A stretch of DNA of 64,000 nt from Pseudoalteromonas atlantica (GTDB lineage: Bacteria; Pseudomonadota; Gammaproteobacteria; Enterobacterales; Alteromonadaceae): positions 1 to 64,000 of the forward strand of contig BJUT01000015.1 of assembly GCA_007988745.1 (NCBI GenBank), written 5' to 3'. Below are positions 26,983-36,509 of the stretch, in pieces. Under the pieces are notes generated by a model, which searched no databases, was not told where the DNA came from, and saw only the letters and a program-made list of their open reading frames with translations. Both the position numbers and the translations under genes were made by a program. Position 1 is the first letter of the stretch; the number at the start of each line of letters is the position of its first letter.

Positions 26983-28461
26983 TTAAAGGTCTTTTTCAAC
27001 CTCATCAAATAGCGCAGTAATATTTTGCGCTGGCTCTTTCGTCGCTAAGCTTACAACGACAATTGCAATACTTGCTAAAATAAAGCCTGGTACAATTTCG
27101 TACATGTAACTGCTTAAGCTTTGCCCATCAATCATAAATGGTGAGTAAATCCAAAACAGAACCGTACCAGCACCTACAACCATACCTGCTAGTGCGCCTT
27201 CAAAGTTCATGCGTTTCCAGTACAGGCTAAATAAAACCAGTGGGCCAAATGCCGCACCAAAACCTGCCCATGCATTACTTACTAAGCTTAATATTGAGCT
27301 ATCTCTATCGTACGCTAAGTAAATAGCACATAGAGCAACTGCTGCTACACTAATACGTCCTACAGTAACAAGCTCTGTGTCGCTTGCTTCTTTGCGTAAA
27401 AACGTTTTGTAAAAATCTTCAGTTAACGAACTTGAGCTAACAAGTAACTGCGAAGAAATTGTACTCATGATTGCAGCTAAAATAGCCGCCAATAAGAAAC
27501 CAGCAATTAATGGGTGGAATAATAACTCAGAAAGAATTAAGAAAATGGTTTCTGGGTCTTCAACAACAATGTTGTTTTCGTAAGTGTACGCGGCACCAAA
27601 TAAACCAGTACCCACAGCACCAATGGCTGCAACTATCATCCATGTCATACCAATACGGCGAGCCGTTGGCATATCTTTTACGCTACGCACCGACATAAAA
27701 CGTACAATAATATGAGGTTGACCAAAGTAGCCTAAGCCCCATGCCATTGCCGAAATAATCCCTAATGCAGAGCCTGCACCTATCCAATTAAGCATATCGG
27801 GGTTAACGCTATGAAGTGTTGACTCTAGCGGTTGATCTAATAAAGAGTAAGCAACGGTCGGTACCAGTATCAAGGCAATAAACATAATACAGCCTTGCAC
27901 AAAGTCAGTTAAGCTAACGGCTAAGAAGCCACCAAATAAGGTATATAAAACAACAACACCAGTGGTGATGTATAAACCCATTTCGTAACTTAAGCCAAAC
28001 GAGCTTTCAAACAATTTACCGCCTGCTACAACACCTGATGATGTATAAAGCGTAAAGAACACAATAATTACTACCGCAGAAACTACACGTAAAAGGTTTG
28101 ATTTATCATTAAAACGATTAGAGAAGTAGTCTGGGATTGTGATTGAGTCGTTTGCTTTTTCAGTGTAAACACGCAAACGAGGCGCAACTAAAAAGTAGTT
28201 TAACCACGCACCAATAACCAAGCCTATTGCTATCCATGTGCTACTAAAGCCAGTAACGAACATAGCGCCAGGTAAGCCCATTAAAATCCAACCACTCATA
28301 TCCGATGCGCCAGCAGATAATGCTGCAACACTTGGAGATAAGCTACGTCCACCTAGCATATAACCCGAAACATCACTTGTAGACTGTTTGTATGCATAAA
28401 GTCCAATGCCAAGCATGACTATAAAATACAATACCAGTGAAATAATCATTCCTGTTTCCAA
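26983..28461 (-). CDS. putP: sodium/proline symporter
   Basis: A sodium:solute symporter family protein importing L-proline. Thirteen hydrophobic segments are expected and visible. Signatures include GGRSLSPSVAALSAGASDMSGW, GLPGAMFVTGFSS and GYFGQPHIIVRFMSV, all characteristic of PutP within the family. The preferred start is TTG at 28461, giving METGMIISLVLYF, because a GGAGG lies five bases upstream. A GTG at 28473 would include that ribosome site inside the gene. 492 residues from this start. It is monocistronic, convergent with fahA. No putA is in the window. Confidence 0.92.
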   Translation of the reverse strand: METGMIISLVLYFIVMLGIGLYAYKQSTSDVSGYMLGGRSLSPSVAALSAGASDMSGWILMGLPGAMFVTGFSSTWIAIGLVIGAWLNYFLVAPRLRVYTEKANDSITIPDYFSNRFNDKSNLLRVVSAVVIIVFFTLYTSSGVVAGGKLFESSFGLSYEMGLYITTGVVVLYTLFGGFLAVSLTDFVQGCIMFIALILVPTVAYSLLDQPLESTLHSVNPDMLNWIGAGSALGIISAMAWGLGYFGQPHIIVRFMSVRSVKDMPTARRIGMTWMIVAAIGAVGTGLFGAAYTYENNIVVEDPETIFLILSELLFHPLIAGFLLAAILAAIMSTISSQLLVSSSSLTEDFYKTFLRKEASDTELVTVGRISVAAVALCAIYLAYDRDSSILSLVSNAWAGFGAAFGPLVLFSLYWKRMNFEGALAGMVVGAGTVLFWIYSPFMIDGQSLSSYMYEIVPGFILASIAIVVVSLATKEPAQNITALFDEVEKDL

Positions 28462-28795
28462 ATTCGCCTCCACAAAGTTGTATAAAACAGGCTTTTAATC
28501 CTAATAATGACTCTTAAAATATTATAATAAAGACACTATTGGGGTAAAAACCATCCGTCTTGACTATACCATGCTTAAAGGTGATAACTCCAACTTGTTA
28601 CACTGAAGTGAACAAAAAACAGCCGTATTGACTATTTAACCCTCAAACACCCGATATACGGTAAATTTATTTACATATATAGCTAATATTTAATAACAAT
28701 TCATTAAATCAATAATAATTACCTAATGCTATTTCGAACGTTTTGCCATATATTATAGCCATTGCTAATAATTATTATTTTGTACGGAACTATTT
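28462..28795. promoter_or_regulatory. divergent putP / EAL-HDOD intergenic region
   Basis: About 330 bases without a gene, very AT-rich. On the plus strand TTGACT at 28560-28565, 17 bases, then GATAAC at 28583-28588 is the best sigma-70-like pair. It is more than 200 bases upstream of the EAL-HDOD gene, implying a long leader if used. A TATATTAT-like stretch near 28750 may be a closer -10. The putP side has only the GGAGG ribosome site. Confidence 0.35.
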
Positions 28796-30019
28796 ATGTA
28801 TTTTTATGCTGCACGCCAACCTATTTTAGACCGCGAAAAGGAGCTTGTTGGATACGAGTTATTATTTCGTGATGGCGTTGATAATGTATTTCCAGACATA
28901 GACGGTGACGAAGCAACAACGAAGCTAATCGAAGGGAGTCAGTTTAATTTTGGCTTAGAAGATTTAACTGGCAACAAACCCGCCTATATTAACTTTACCC
29001 TAGAAACCTTACTTAAAGGTTACCCTACTATGTTAGGGAAAGAGACGGTCGTTGTAGAAATCCTTGAAACAGTGCAACCAGGTAAGCGCTTACTGGCTAT
29101 TGTTAAAGATTTAAAAGAAAAAGGCTACACCCTAGCGCTTGATGATTACATTCACCAACCAGTATGGCGCCATTTTTACCCATTTATCGATATTATAAAA
29201 ATAGACTTTTTAACCACTGATGAAAGTGCAATAAAAACCATAATTAACGATATTAAAGCCTATCCACACATCAAGCTTTTAGCTGAAAAAGTAGAAACCT
29301 ATGAAGCTTATAATTTAGCTCTTGAGCTTGGGTTTGAATATTTTCAGGGGTTCTTTTTTTCAAAGCCTGAAATGGTACAAAGTAAAGCACTGCCGCCATC
29401 AGAAATGGCATTAGCAGAGCTGCTTTACGAAACCTCATCTGTTGAAATGGATCTTAAAAAGATAACCGATGTGTTTGAACGTGACGTAAATCTATCTTAC
29501 AAGTTATTGCGTTATTCAAACTCAGCTGCGTTTGCGCGCAGAGCCGAAATAAACACAATCAAACAAGCACTCATCGTCCTTGGCGCTAACGAAATTAAAA
29601 AGCTGTTATCTTTGTTATTTGCAGCGCAAGTTTCTGCCGATAAACCTGTTGAGCTAATTAGGCTTTCGCTAACACGTGCACGATTTGGTGAACTACTTGC
29701 TATTTCACACGGGCAGTTTAAAGATACCGGTATGGCCTTTTTAACTGGCATGATGTCGCTTATGGACGCTATTTTAGATGAAACCATGGAAAGCGTTATG
29801 CAAAAGCTCCCGCTGTCTGCAGAGATAAAAGCTGCGCTATTGAATGACGAAGGCCTGCTTGCTCAGTATCTAAACTTGGTTAAGTTTTATGAGCACGCAG
29901 ATTGGGAAGCCGCCAACGAGATTGCTAAACAATTAAATTTAGGCGAAGAAGTTGCCAATGCATACCATGACGCCTTAACGTGGGTTAATGAGCAAATGCA
30001 GCTGATGATTAAAGAATAA
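28796..30019 (+). CDS. EAL-HDOD signalling protein
   Basis: 407 residues. The N-terminal EAL phosphodiesterase-type domain (1-200) has the signature as YELLFRDG in place of EAL, but keeps the Asn of INFT, the Glu of VEILE, Asp-Asp of LALDDY, Lys of IKIDF, the Glu of AEKVE and QGFFFSKP. The catalytic loop after DD differs (DYIHQPVW instead of DFGTGYSS). The C-terminal HDOD domain (205-400) includes LSYKLLRYSNSAAF and INTIKQALIVLGANEIKKL. The architecture matches V. cholerae CdgJ, a c-di-GMP phosphodiesterase affecting motility. Activity here is uncertain. Its lowering of c-di-GMP would oppose BcsA/BcsE activation and favour flagella. The ribosome site is GGAA; a palindromic terminator follows. 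Confidence 0.88.
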   Translation: MYFYAARQPILDREKELVGYELLFRDGVDNVFPDIDGDEATTKLIEGSQFNFGLEDLTGNKPAYINFTLETLLKGYPTMLGKETVVVEILETVQPGKRLLAIVKDLKEKGYTLALDDYIHQPVWRHFYPFIDIIKIDFLTTDESAIKTIINDIKAYPHIKLLAEKVETYEAYNLALELGFEYFQGFFFSKPEMVQSKALPPSEMALAELLYETSSVEMDLKKITDVFERDVNLSYKLLRYSNSAAFARRAEINTIKQALIVLGANEIKKLLSLLFAAQVSADKPVELIRLSLTRARFGELLAISHGQFKDTGMAFLTGMMSLMDAILDETMESVMQKLPLSAEIKAALLNDEGLLAQYLNLVKFYEHADWEAANEIAKQLNLGEEVANAYHDALTWVNEQMQLMIKE

Positions 30020-30060
30020 TAAACATTAGGGCTTATTTATTTAAGCTCAAAATACGCATA

Positions 30061-30088
30061 AAAAATGCCAGCAATTGCTGGCATTTTT
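30061..30088. terminator. bidirectional palindromic terminator
   Basis: A perfect 28-base palindrome, A5-TGCCAGC, AATT loop, GCTGGCA-T5, sits between the convergent EAL-HDOD gene and mlaA. Confidence 0.85.
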
Positions 30089-30100
30089 TATAGCTGTTAT

Positions 30101-30832
30101 TTATAGGCTTTCTAAGAAGTCTTCATCAAAGTCTTCAGGCTCTTCTTTGATTGGAGGATTGCCGTCGTATAGCTCATAAAGCTGACGCTGAAAGTATATG
30201 TCTTTAACAAACAGATACGGGTCAAGAGAGTCATTAAGTAGGCCTTCTTGCGGGATAAGTGAAGCACGAGCTTCAACCGCTTTAAGCGCAAAAACTAAAA
30301 TAGTTTGAGGCGTAGTCAGAGCGATTTCTGGTAACACAAAGTTATCAACTACATCGCCTGTTAAGTTACGTGCTGTAGTCGGCCCCATTGCTGGCAGCAT
30401 AATATATGCGCCATCGCCAACGCCCCACACGCCCAATGTTTGGCCAAAGTCTTCATCTACCAGCTCAAGTCCAAGTGAACTTGCAACATCAAAAATACCA
30501 AATACACCTACCGTAGAGTTAACTAAAAAACGCGCTAAACTCACGCCTGCGTTGCCCGCTTTACCTTGTAGCCCTGCGTTTATCATATCAACAGGCGCAC
30601 TAATATTATCGGTAAAGTTAACAATCCCATTGCGTACAGGCACAGGGGTCACTTCTACATACCCTACAGCCACAGGGCGTAAAATATAAGCATCAAGAAT
30701 ATCCATATTAAAGTCGTACAATGGACGGTTAATGCTTTGTAGCGGATCGCGCTCATCAACTTTGTTTTCTGGTACTTGTGCACATCCGGCTAGCACCAAT
30801 AAACATAAAAAAGTAAAACTATGCTTTAACAT
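30101..30832 (-). CDS. mlaA: outer membrane lipid asymmetry lipoprotein MlaA (VacJ)
   Basis: MlaA sits in the outer membrane inner leaflet with porins and removes mislocalised phospholipids from the outer leaflet, passing them to MlaC and MlaFEDB. The lipobox LAGC puts the modified Cys at 17. Family segments are visible: RPLYDFNMDILDAYILRPVA, FTDNISAPVDMINAGLQGK, FLVNSTVGVFGIFDVAS, EDFGQTLGVWGVGDGAYIMLPAMGP. The C-terminus is acidic (EEPEDFDEDFLESL). 243 residues is typical. It starts nine bases after ccmI, with AAGGA upstream, so it is probably co-transcribed at the tail of the ccm operon. No other mla gene is near. Confidence 0.93.
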   Translation of the reverse strand: MLKHSFTFLCLLVLAGCAQVPENKVDERDPLQSINRPLYDFNMDILDAYILRPVAVGYVEVTPVPVRNGIVNFTDNISAPVDMINAGLQGKAGNAGVSLARFLVNSTVGVFGIFDVASSLGLELVDEDFGQTLGVWGVGDGAYIMLPAMGPTTARNLTGDVVDNFVLPEIALTTPQTILVFALKAVEARASLIPQEGLLNDSLDPYLFVKDIYFQRQLYELYDGNPPIKEEPEDFDEDFLESL

Positions 30833-30841
30833 CTAATGTCC

Positions 30842-32092
30842 TTAAGGTATTAATGTATCAATTTGAAGTTGGTAGTCACTTACGTTTTCACGTTGTAGTG
30901 TCTCAGAGTGACCCTCTAACTCACCACTACTTGGCATAACTGACTCATCGATTGAGATCCGCGCTGTGATCACAATATCTTTAGCACTTGATAAGTTTAA
31001 CCCATCAACCATTGCATTAGCATCAGTGAGTTGCACCGTTAGCGGAAAGCTGTATTCATTTAGTTTAACAACCGCTAATGGCATAGGAGAGCCTTGAGCA
31101 GCCTTGGCAAAAATAAATAAAGTCCCCTGCTGTGGCTGCTTATCGAAAAGCTCATTCGCTAAGCTCACAGTAACACTAATAGCACTATTAGCAGAGACCG
31201 GCATTACAGAGCCCTCATTTTGCATTTGTTGCTCTATATCGGAAATACGCTGCGCTATCATTGAGTAGCGCGTATCGCTTTTATCCATGCTTGCCAGTAA
31301 TACTTCAAACGCCGCTTTGGCTTGCGGCCAGTCCTTGCGCTCATAGGCAATAAGCGCTAATAAAGAAATAGCATCAAGGTTTGTTGGTTCAACCTTTAGC
31401 ACTTTAGATAGCATACCCGCTGCACGCGTCATGTTCTCTTCACTGCCTTCAAGCAGTAAAACTTGGCTGTAGCTAATGAGTACTTGCATGTTGTCTGGGT
31501 TCATTCGAAGGGCTTTATCAAACGATTGCTGCGCCATATCAAATTCGTTTAACGACATAGCTACACGTCCAAGCAGCATCCACGCAACTTCGTCATCGCC
31601 TGATTCACTAAGCTTAGTGCGCAGCGCTAAAGCAAACGCTTGCAGCTCGTTTTGAGTAAGAGGCTCACCTTTTTGCATTACCGCACGCTCGCCATAATCT
31701 GCAAGGTTATCCATTGCATCATACCACGCTGCTATTTGCTGCTGGCTCCCTGTAAAGGTGTAAAAAACACCGGTGAGGGCTAATAAAAATGCTGCGCCTG
31801 TTAAAGCAAAAATACGGTTATTACCTTTGCTATTAAGCGATTTTTCTGGCGATAGCTCGTTCAATAAACGACGTTTTAGCTCAATAACCGATTCACTGTG
31901 GCTTTGTGCATCAATACGTTGATTGTCTAAGTCGTTTTGCAGCTCAACTAAACGCTGCTCGTAAATGCTGATCAATTCTGCATTAGCATTGTGAGTAATG
32001 GTTTGCACGCGCTCTTTTTTTAAAAAAGGCAACATAATAAAAGCCAGTGCAATTAGTGTGAGTAAAGTAAAACACGCCCACATTAAAATCAT
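30842..32092 (-). CDS. ccmI: cytochrome c maturation protein CcmI
   Basis: CcmI is the apocytochrome c chaperone of the System I haem ligation complex (with CcmF and CcmH). The 416 residues start with a membrane segment (about 1-22), a cytoplasmic loop with coiled-coil character (35-90), and a second membrane segment (about 94-112). A periplasmic TPR region (about 150-290, AWMLLGRVAMSLNEFDMAQQSFDKAL) and a C-terminal beta-rich domain (300-416) follow. It overlaps the ccmH stop by one base. The fused long form (N-terminal membrane part plus TPR domain) is usual in gammaproteobacteria, where E. coli has CcmH fused instead. Confidence 0.9.
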   Translation of the reverse strand: MILMWACFTLLTLIALAFIMLPFLKKERVQTITHNANAELISIYEQRLVELQNDLDNQRIDAQSHSESVIELKRRLLNELSPEKSLNSKGNNRIFALTGAAFLLALTGVFYTFTGSQQQIAAWYDAMDNLADYGERAVMQKGEPLTQNELQAFALALRTKLSESGDDEVAWMLLGRVAMSLNEFDMAQQSFDKALRMNPDNMQVLISYSQVLLLEGSEENMTRAAGMLSKVLKVEPTNLDAISLLALIAYERKDWPQAKAAFEVLLASMDKSDTRYSMIAQRISDIEQQMQNEGSVMPVSANSAISVTVSLANELFDKQPQQGTLFIFAKAAQGSPMPLAVVKLNEYSFPLTVQLTDANAMVDGLNLSSAKDIVITARISIDESVMPSSGELEGHSETLQRENVSDYQLQIDTLIP

Positions 32093-32553
32093 TAATTTTG
32101 CTCCTGACGTTTATTTTCTGCAATTAACTTAGCAAGTTTTGCTTCATCATCGCTGTTCCAGATTTGCTTAACTGACGCCTTACGCTGGCGAATTACAATA
32201 AAACCAAAACCCAAAATAACAATAAGTACAGGTAAAACCCAAAGTACTAATGTGGCTGGTGTTACAGGCGGATCGTAATGAACAAAATAACCGTATCTGT
32301 CTATCATGTAATCGATTACTTCGTCTTTTGTTTTACCTTCTTTTACCAGCGCGAGTACCTTGTCGCGTAAATCTTTTGCAACAATGGCATCTGAGTCTGC
32401 AATATTTTGGTTTTGACATTTAGGGCACCTGAGCTCTTTGGTTAACTCTTCAAAGCGCACAGCTTGTTGGTTATTGTCAAACTGGTAGCGATCTTGCTCG
32501 GCATACACTGCCATACTTATAAAAAAGCTCAGGGTTAATAAAAACACTCGCAT
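32092..32553 (-). CDS. ccmH: cytochrome c maturation thiol-disulfide protein CcmH
   Basis: CcmH reduces the apocytochrome c CXXCH disulfide before haem attachment. Signal peptide 1-18, then LRCPKCQNQNIADSDA with Cys43 and Cys46 in the family LRCxxC motif. A membrane segment at about 103-123 (TLVLWVLPVLIVILGFGFIVI) and a short cytoplasmic tail follow. The 153 residues correspond to the N-terminal domain only; the TPR part is the separate CcmI. One-base overlaps with ccmG and ccmI indicate coupled translation. Confidence 0.94.
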   Translation of the reverse strand: MRVFLLTLSFFISMAVYAEQDRYQFDNNQQAVRFEELTKELRCPKCQNQNIADSDAIVAKDLRDKVLALVKEGKTKDEVIDYMIDRYGYFVHYDPPVTPATLVLWVLPVLIVILGFGFIVIRQRKASVKQIWNSDDEAKLAKLIAENKRQEQN

Positions 32554-33122
32554 TAATTTAGCTCCTGCATAACAGGGGCAAATTTAGCACGCCATACGCG
32601 CGGGTTTAGATCCCCTGTATGGTGTAATAAAATTTTACCCGTTTTATCCACTAAAAATGTTTCAGGGGCACCCGATACACCTAAATCAAGTGATAAGGTA
32701 CGGTGCAAGTCTAAAATATTAAATTGGTATGGGTCGCCAGCACGGCTGAGCATATCGCTCACATCTGTGCGCAAAGCCTGCATATCAAATGGGCCATCAA
32801 AATCGGCATCATAGCCTTGTACATAGTACAAGCCAATAATTTTTACGCCTTGCTCGCGCAGCTTAGTTAAATACCCAAGTTCAACTAAACATGTAGGGCA
32901 CCAAGTCCCCCATACATTAAGTAAATAAACTTCGCCTTTTAGGCTTTCATCTGTCCAGCGCTTATCATCTTGCATTAAATCAGGCAGGTTAAACGCAGGC
33001 ATCGTTTGGCCTAGTCGTCCGGTTTGAATTTCACGCGGGTTGGCAAACAAACCTTGATACAAAAATACACATAAAAATATGAATATTAATAACGGTGCTA
33101 AAGCTAAAATTTTACGGTTCAT
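32553..33122 (-). CDS. ccmG: thiol:disulfide interchange protein CcmG/DsbE
   Basis: A membrane-anchored periplasmic thioredoxin-like protein that supplies reductant to CcmH and apocytochrome c. The single N-terminal anchor is about 6-26, then a thioredoxin fold with the active site WGTWCPTC (Cys75, Cys78) and the cis-proline region VSGAPETFLVD, including the conserved GAPET of CcmG. 189 residues is typical. It overlaps ccmF and ccmH by one base each. Confidence 0.95.
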   Translation of the reverse strand: MNRKILALAPLLIFIFLCVFLYQGLFANPREIQTGRLGQTMPAFNLPDLMQDDKRWTDESLKGEVYLLNVWGTWCPTCLVELGYLTKLREQGVKIIGLYYVQGYDADFDGPFDMQALRTDVSDMLSRAGDPYQFNILDLHRTLSLDLGVSGAPETFLVDKTGKILLHHTGDLNPRVWRAKFAPVMQELN

Positions 33123-35086
33123 TACGCATTCTCCAACGCTTTTTTGCGTGTACTTGCTGATGTACGGTAGCGTTTATCAAATAAAATCATAAACCCTGCA
33201 AGCGATATAAGTACACCGCCTATCCACATCCAACGCACGAACGGTTTGTGATAAATACGCAGTGACCATGCCCCTTTACTTAATTGCTCACCGAGCGCTA
33301 AATATAGGTCGCGAGTAAAGCCGGCATCAATTGCCGCTTCGGTCATAAATTGCATACCAATATCGTATTTGCGTTTTTCTGCATGTAACTCAGTCACTAG
33401 TTTATCGTTATTGAATACCGACACTACACCAGCATGCCCACTGTAGTTAGGGCCGCGTATTGATTTAACGCCATCAAATCGGTATTCGTATTGGTTAAGC
33501 GTGACAATATCGCCTTGCTTCATAGAAACATCACGCTCCACCGAGTACGCCGAAGTAAGTGTTACGCCAGCAATAACAAATGCTAAACCAACGTGACCTA
33601 GCACCATAGCCCAGTAGCTAATGCCTAAACGTTTAATGCCTTCTTTTAGCGTCCCGTGAACCGACGCCTTGGCGTATAAATCTATGGCAGTAGATACAGC
33701 AACCCATACACCTAATGTGGTTGCTAATAATGTAAGTGGTTTTACGACATCGTAGCTTGAGAACAACCACGCACAGGTAATAACAACACTTATTAACACA
33801 CCTATTAATACTTTATTTTGTAGTACAGCCCACTTGTTTTGTTTCCAACGAAGAAAAGGCCCTATTCCCATTAATATGGCAAATGGTACTAATAAAATGG
33901 CAAACATTTTATTAAAGAACGGTTCGCCAATAGAAATACTGCCTAGGCCCATTTCTTTATGCACCATAGGTAACAAAGTACCTAAAAGAACAATTAATGT
34001 GGCTACCACTAAAAAGATGTTGTTAAGCCATAAGGCCACTTCGCGTGATACAAACTTGTAACGGCCTTCGCTTTTAACTTGTGATACGCGAAGCGCATAC
34101 AACGATAAACCGCCGCCAACAACAATGCCTAAAAAGGCTAGAATGAATAAACCTCTATCGGGGTCAGTGGCAAATGCATGCACCGATACAATAATGCCTG
34201 AGCGAACAATAAATGTGCCTAATAAGCTTAGGGAGAATGCAGCGATGGCAAGCAGCACAGTCCACGATTTAAATACACCGCGCTTTTCTGTCACGCTCAA
34301 AGAGTGCAATAAAGCCGTAGCGACTAGCCAGGGCATAAGCGATGCGTTTTCTACCGGATCCCAAAACCACCAGCCACCCCAGCCAAGCTCAGAGTAAGCC
34401 CACCAGCTGCCTATGGTTATTCCTAAACTTAAAAAGCCCCAAGCAGTCATCGTCCATGGGCGAGACCATTTAGCCCAGGTGTTATCAAGTTTACCTGTTA
34501 AAAGTGCTGCAATAGCAAATGAAAACGCAACCGATAACCCTACATATCCCATATACAGTAATGGCGGATGAATGATCATACCGGGGTCTTGTAGTAGCGG
34601 ATTTAAATCACGCCCTTCAACAGGGAAATACGGCAGTAAGCGTTCAAATGGGCTTGAAAGCAGTAGTGTGTACATCATAAAACCGACACCTAAAAAGCCA
34701 AGCACACCTAAAACACGTGCACGCAACACCCAAGGTAGCGATTTAGAACGTATAGCAACCACGGCGGTCCACCCTGCTTGCATTACAAGCCACAGTAAAA
34801 TAGCGCCTTCGTGCCCACCCCACGTAGAGGTAATTTTATAATACCAAGGCAACGTACTACTTGAATGATACGCCACATAAGATACCGTAAAGTCATCTGT
34901 TAAGCTGGCATAGATAAGCGCAGCAAACGAGAGAAGTACAAAAGCAAACTGCCCAACGGCTAAAGACGGGGCCGCACGCATTAAACGAAGATTACCGGTA
35001 TGCGCGCCCCATAGCGGAAAAATACACAGTAAAACGCTTAGCACCATGGCAAGCGTTAAAGAAAAATAACCAAGTTCTGGGATCAT
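33122..35086 (-). CDS. ccmF: cytochrome c haem lyase subunit CcmF
   Basis: CcmF is the large inner-membrane subunit of the System I haem lyase. It takes haem from CcmE and ligates it to reduced apocytochrome. The 654 residues hold about fifteen membrane segments, with the tryptophan-rich WWD signature WGGWWFWDPVENASLMPWL near residues 235-255 and conserved haem-ligand His residues such as in MIIHPPLLYMGY. The last segment is LISLAGFMILFDKRYR. It starts one base after the ccmE stop. Confidence 0.96.
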   Translation of the reverse strand: MIPELGYFSLTLAMVLSVLLCIFPLWGAHTGNLRLMRAAPSLAVGQFAFVLLSFAALIYASLTDDFTVSYVAYHSSSTLPWYYKITSTWGGHEGAILLWLVMQAGWTAVVAIRSKSLPWVLRARVLGVLGFLGVGFMMYTLLLSSPFERLLPYFPVEGRDLNPLLQDPGMIIHPPLLYMGYVGLSVAFSFAIAALLTGKLDNTWAKWSRPWTMTAWGFLSLGITIGSWWAYSELGWGGWWFWDPVENASLMPWLVATALLHSLSVTEKRGVFKSWTVLLAIAAFSLSLLGTFIVRSGIIVSVHAFATDPDRGLFILAFLGIVVGGGLSLYALRVSQVKSEGRYKFVSREVALWLNNIFLVVATLIVLLGTLLPMVHKEMGLGSISIGEPFFNKMFAILLVPFAILMGIGPFLRWKQNKWAVLQNKVLIGVLISVVITCAWLFSSYDVVKPLTLLATTLGVWVAVSTAIDLYAKASVHGTLKEGIKRLGISYWAMVLGHVGLAFVIAGVTLTSAYSVERDVSMKQGDIVTLNQYEYRFDGVKSIRGPNYSGHAGVVSVFNNDKLVTELHAEKRKYDIGMQFMTEAAIDAGFTRDLYLALGEQLSKGAWSLRIYHKPFVRWMWIGGVLISLAGFMILFDKRYRTSASTRKKALENA

Positions 35087-35087
35087 A

Positions 35088-35567
35088 TTAGCTACCGCTA
35101 TCTAGGTTGTATTTTGGTTTTTCGTGTTTAATTCCTTTTACGGCTTCTGCAACTTCTGCTGGCATGTATTCTTCATCATGCTTAGCCAGTACTTCAAAAG
35201 CTTCAATCACGTTTGGTTCTACAAGCACACCTTGCGCTACAATACCTTGGCCTTCGCGAAATAAGTCAGGCAAAATGCCTTGGTATTTAATTGTTACCAA
35301 TGGCCCGGTATCAATCAATTTAAAGCTGACTTGTAAACTTTGTTCATTACGAATGACAGAACCCGGCACAACCATACCGCCAATACGCAACTTTTGCCCT
35401 ATTTGCGGTTTTTCTTTATCTGGGCCTTTGCCGTCTATTAGCTCGCTTGGTGTATAAAATAAGTTTATGTTTTCTTGAAGTGCATAAAGCACTAGGCCTA
35501 CAGAGGCACCAATACCAAACAGTACTGCAATAATTACCAATAGGCGTTTTTTACGTCTTGGGTTCAT
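35088..35567 (-). CDS. ccmE: haem chaperone CcmE
   Basis: CcmE is a periplasmic, membrane-anchored haem chaperone that binds haem covalently. The N-terminal anchor follows a basic start ([10 protein letters not shown], helix about 9-28), then comes an OB-fold beta-barrel. The haem-binding motif [10 protein letters not shown] places His130 and Tyr134 exactly as in E. coli CcmE, and a charged flexible tail follows. 159 residues. It overlaps ccmD by four bases (ATGA). Confidence 0.96.
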   Translation of the reverse strand: MNPRRKKRLLVIIAVLFGIGASVGLVLYALQENINLFYTPSELIDGKGPDKEKPQIGQKLRIGGMVVPGSVIRNEQSLQVSFKLIDTGPLVTIKYQGILPDLFREGQGIVAQGVLVEPNVIEAFEVLAKHDEEYMPAEVAEAVKGIKHEKPKYNLDSGS

Positions 35568-35767
35568 GAGATTTGTTCCTGCTTCGCTTTTTTAATTCGC
35601 GCTTCACGCGCAACTTGCTGCTCTACTGAGGCCATAATACGTTTTGTATCACGTAAAGAGCTAAATAAAATGCCCAACAAAATTAAGGCGCATGTACCAA
35701 ATGAAAGCCACACGTAAAACCCGTAGCCTCCCATTGCAATAAAATCAGAAAAAGAGTCAAGCTGCAT
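35564..35767 (-). CDS. ccmD: haem exporter subunit CcmD
   Basis: A 67-residue single-pass membrane protein (helix about 14-37, [20 protein letters not shown]) with a basic cytoplasmic coiled tail. It stabilises the CcmC-CcmE complex and helps release haem-loaded CcmE. The call rests on size, topology, the conserved Tyr-Val-Trp-x-Ser element and position between ccmC (three bases) and ccmE (four-base overlap). Confidence 0.9.
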   Translation of the reverse strand: MQLDSFSDFIAMGGYGFYVWLSFGTCALILLGILFSSLRDTKRIMASVEQQVAREARIKKAKQEQIS

Positions 35768-35770
35768 AAT

Positions 35771-36508
35771 TTACCCCTTACTTAACAAGGCTCGAACCCA
35801 AGGTCGATGCTTTTCACGTTGTAATATTTCATTTTTAAGGCGAATTAACGTTACAGTGCCCACAAACGCTGCAAATGCTAAAATATTTACCATAAGCGGC
35901 CAAAACATACTTGGGTCAATGGCTTTTGTATCAAGCTTTGTGATTGTTGCGCCTTGGTGCAGAGTGTTCCACCACTCTACGGAGTAGTGAATAACAGGTA
36001 AATTAATTACCCCTACAATGGCTAAAATAGACGCTGCGCGCCCTGCTGATTTTTTATCTTCAAAGGCATGGTAAAGCGACAGCACGCCTAAATATAAAAA
36101 CAATAAAATAAGTTCAGAGGTTAAACGTGCATCCCATACCCACCAAGCACCCCACATAGGTTTACCCCATGCAGCGCCGGTAATTAAGGCAATAGCTGTA
36201 ACACATGCTCCCACCGGGGCAATAGCAATCACAGCAAGTTCAGCGTTACGTAATTGCCACACTAAAGCGACAATAGCTGCTATAGCCATAGAAGAGTATG
36301 CGCCCATAGACAAAATAGCCGATGGAACATGAATGAAAATAATACGGTAGCTGTCTTTTTGTTGATAATCAGCTGGTGCAAAACCTAAGCCCCAAATCCA
36401 ACCAACAAGCATACTTATAACCGTAACAACGGCAAAATAAGGCAGTAACGTATTACATAATTGATATGCGCGCTCTGCTTTTGCGTAGGGATGTAACCAC
36501 TTCCACAT
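35771..36508 (-). CDS. ccmC: haem exporter protein CcmC
   Basis: CcmC loads haem onto CcmE at the periplasmic face. Six membrane helices are evident in 245 residues. The WWD signature GKPMWGAWWVWDARLTSELIL is about residues 118-138, and haem-ligand His residues are in IIFIHVPSAILSM and INLPVIHYSVEWWNTLHQG. The gene starts one base after ccmB ends. It is one of the most conserved members of the operon. Confidence 0.96.
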   Translation of the reverse strand: MWKWLHPYAKAERAYQLCNTLLPYFAVVTVISMLVGWIWGLGFAPADYQQKDSYRIIFIHVPSAILSMGAYSSMAIAAIVALVWQLRNAELAVIAIAPVGACVTAIALITGAAWGKPMWGAWWVWDARLTSELILLFLYLGVLSLYHAFEDKKSAGRAASILAIVGVINLPVIHYSVEWWNTLHQGATITKLDTKAIDPSMFWPLMVNILAFAAFVGTVTLIRLKNEILQREKHRPWVRALLSKG

Positions 36509-36509
36509 A

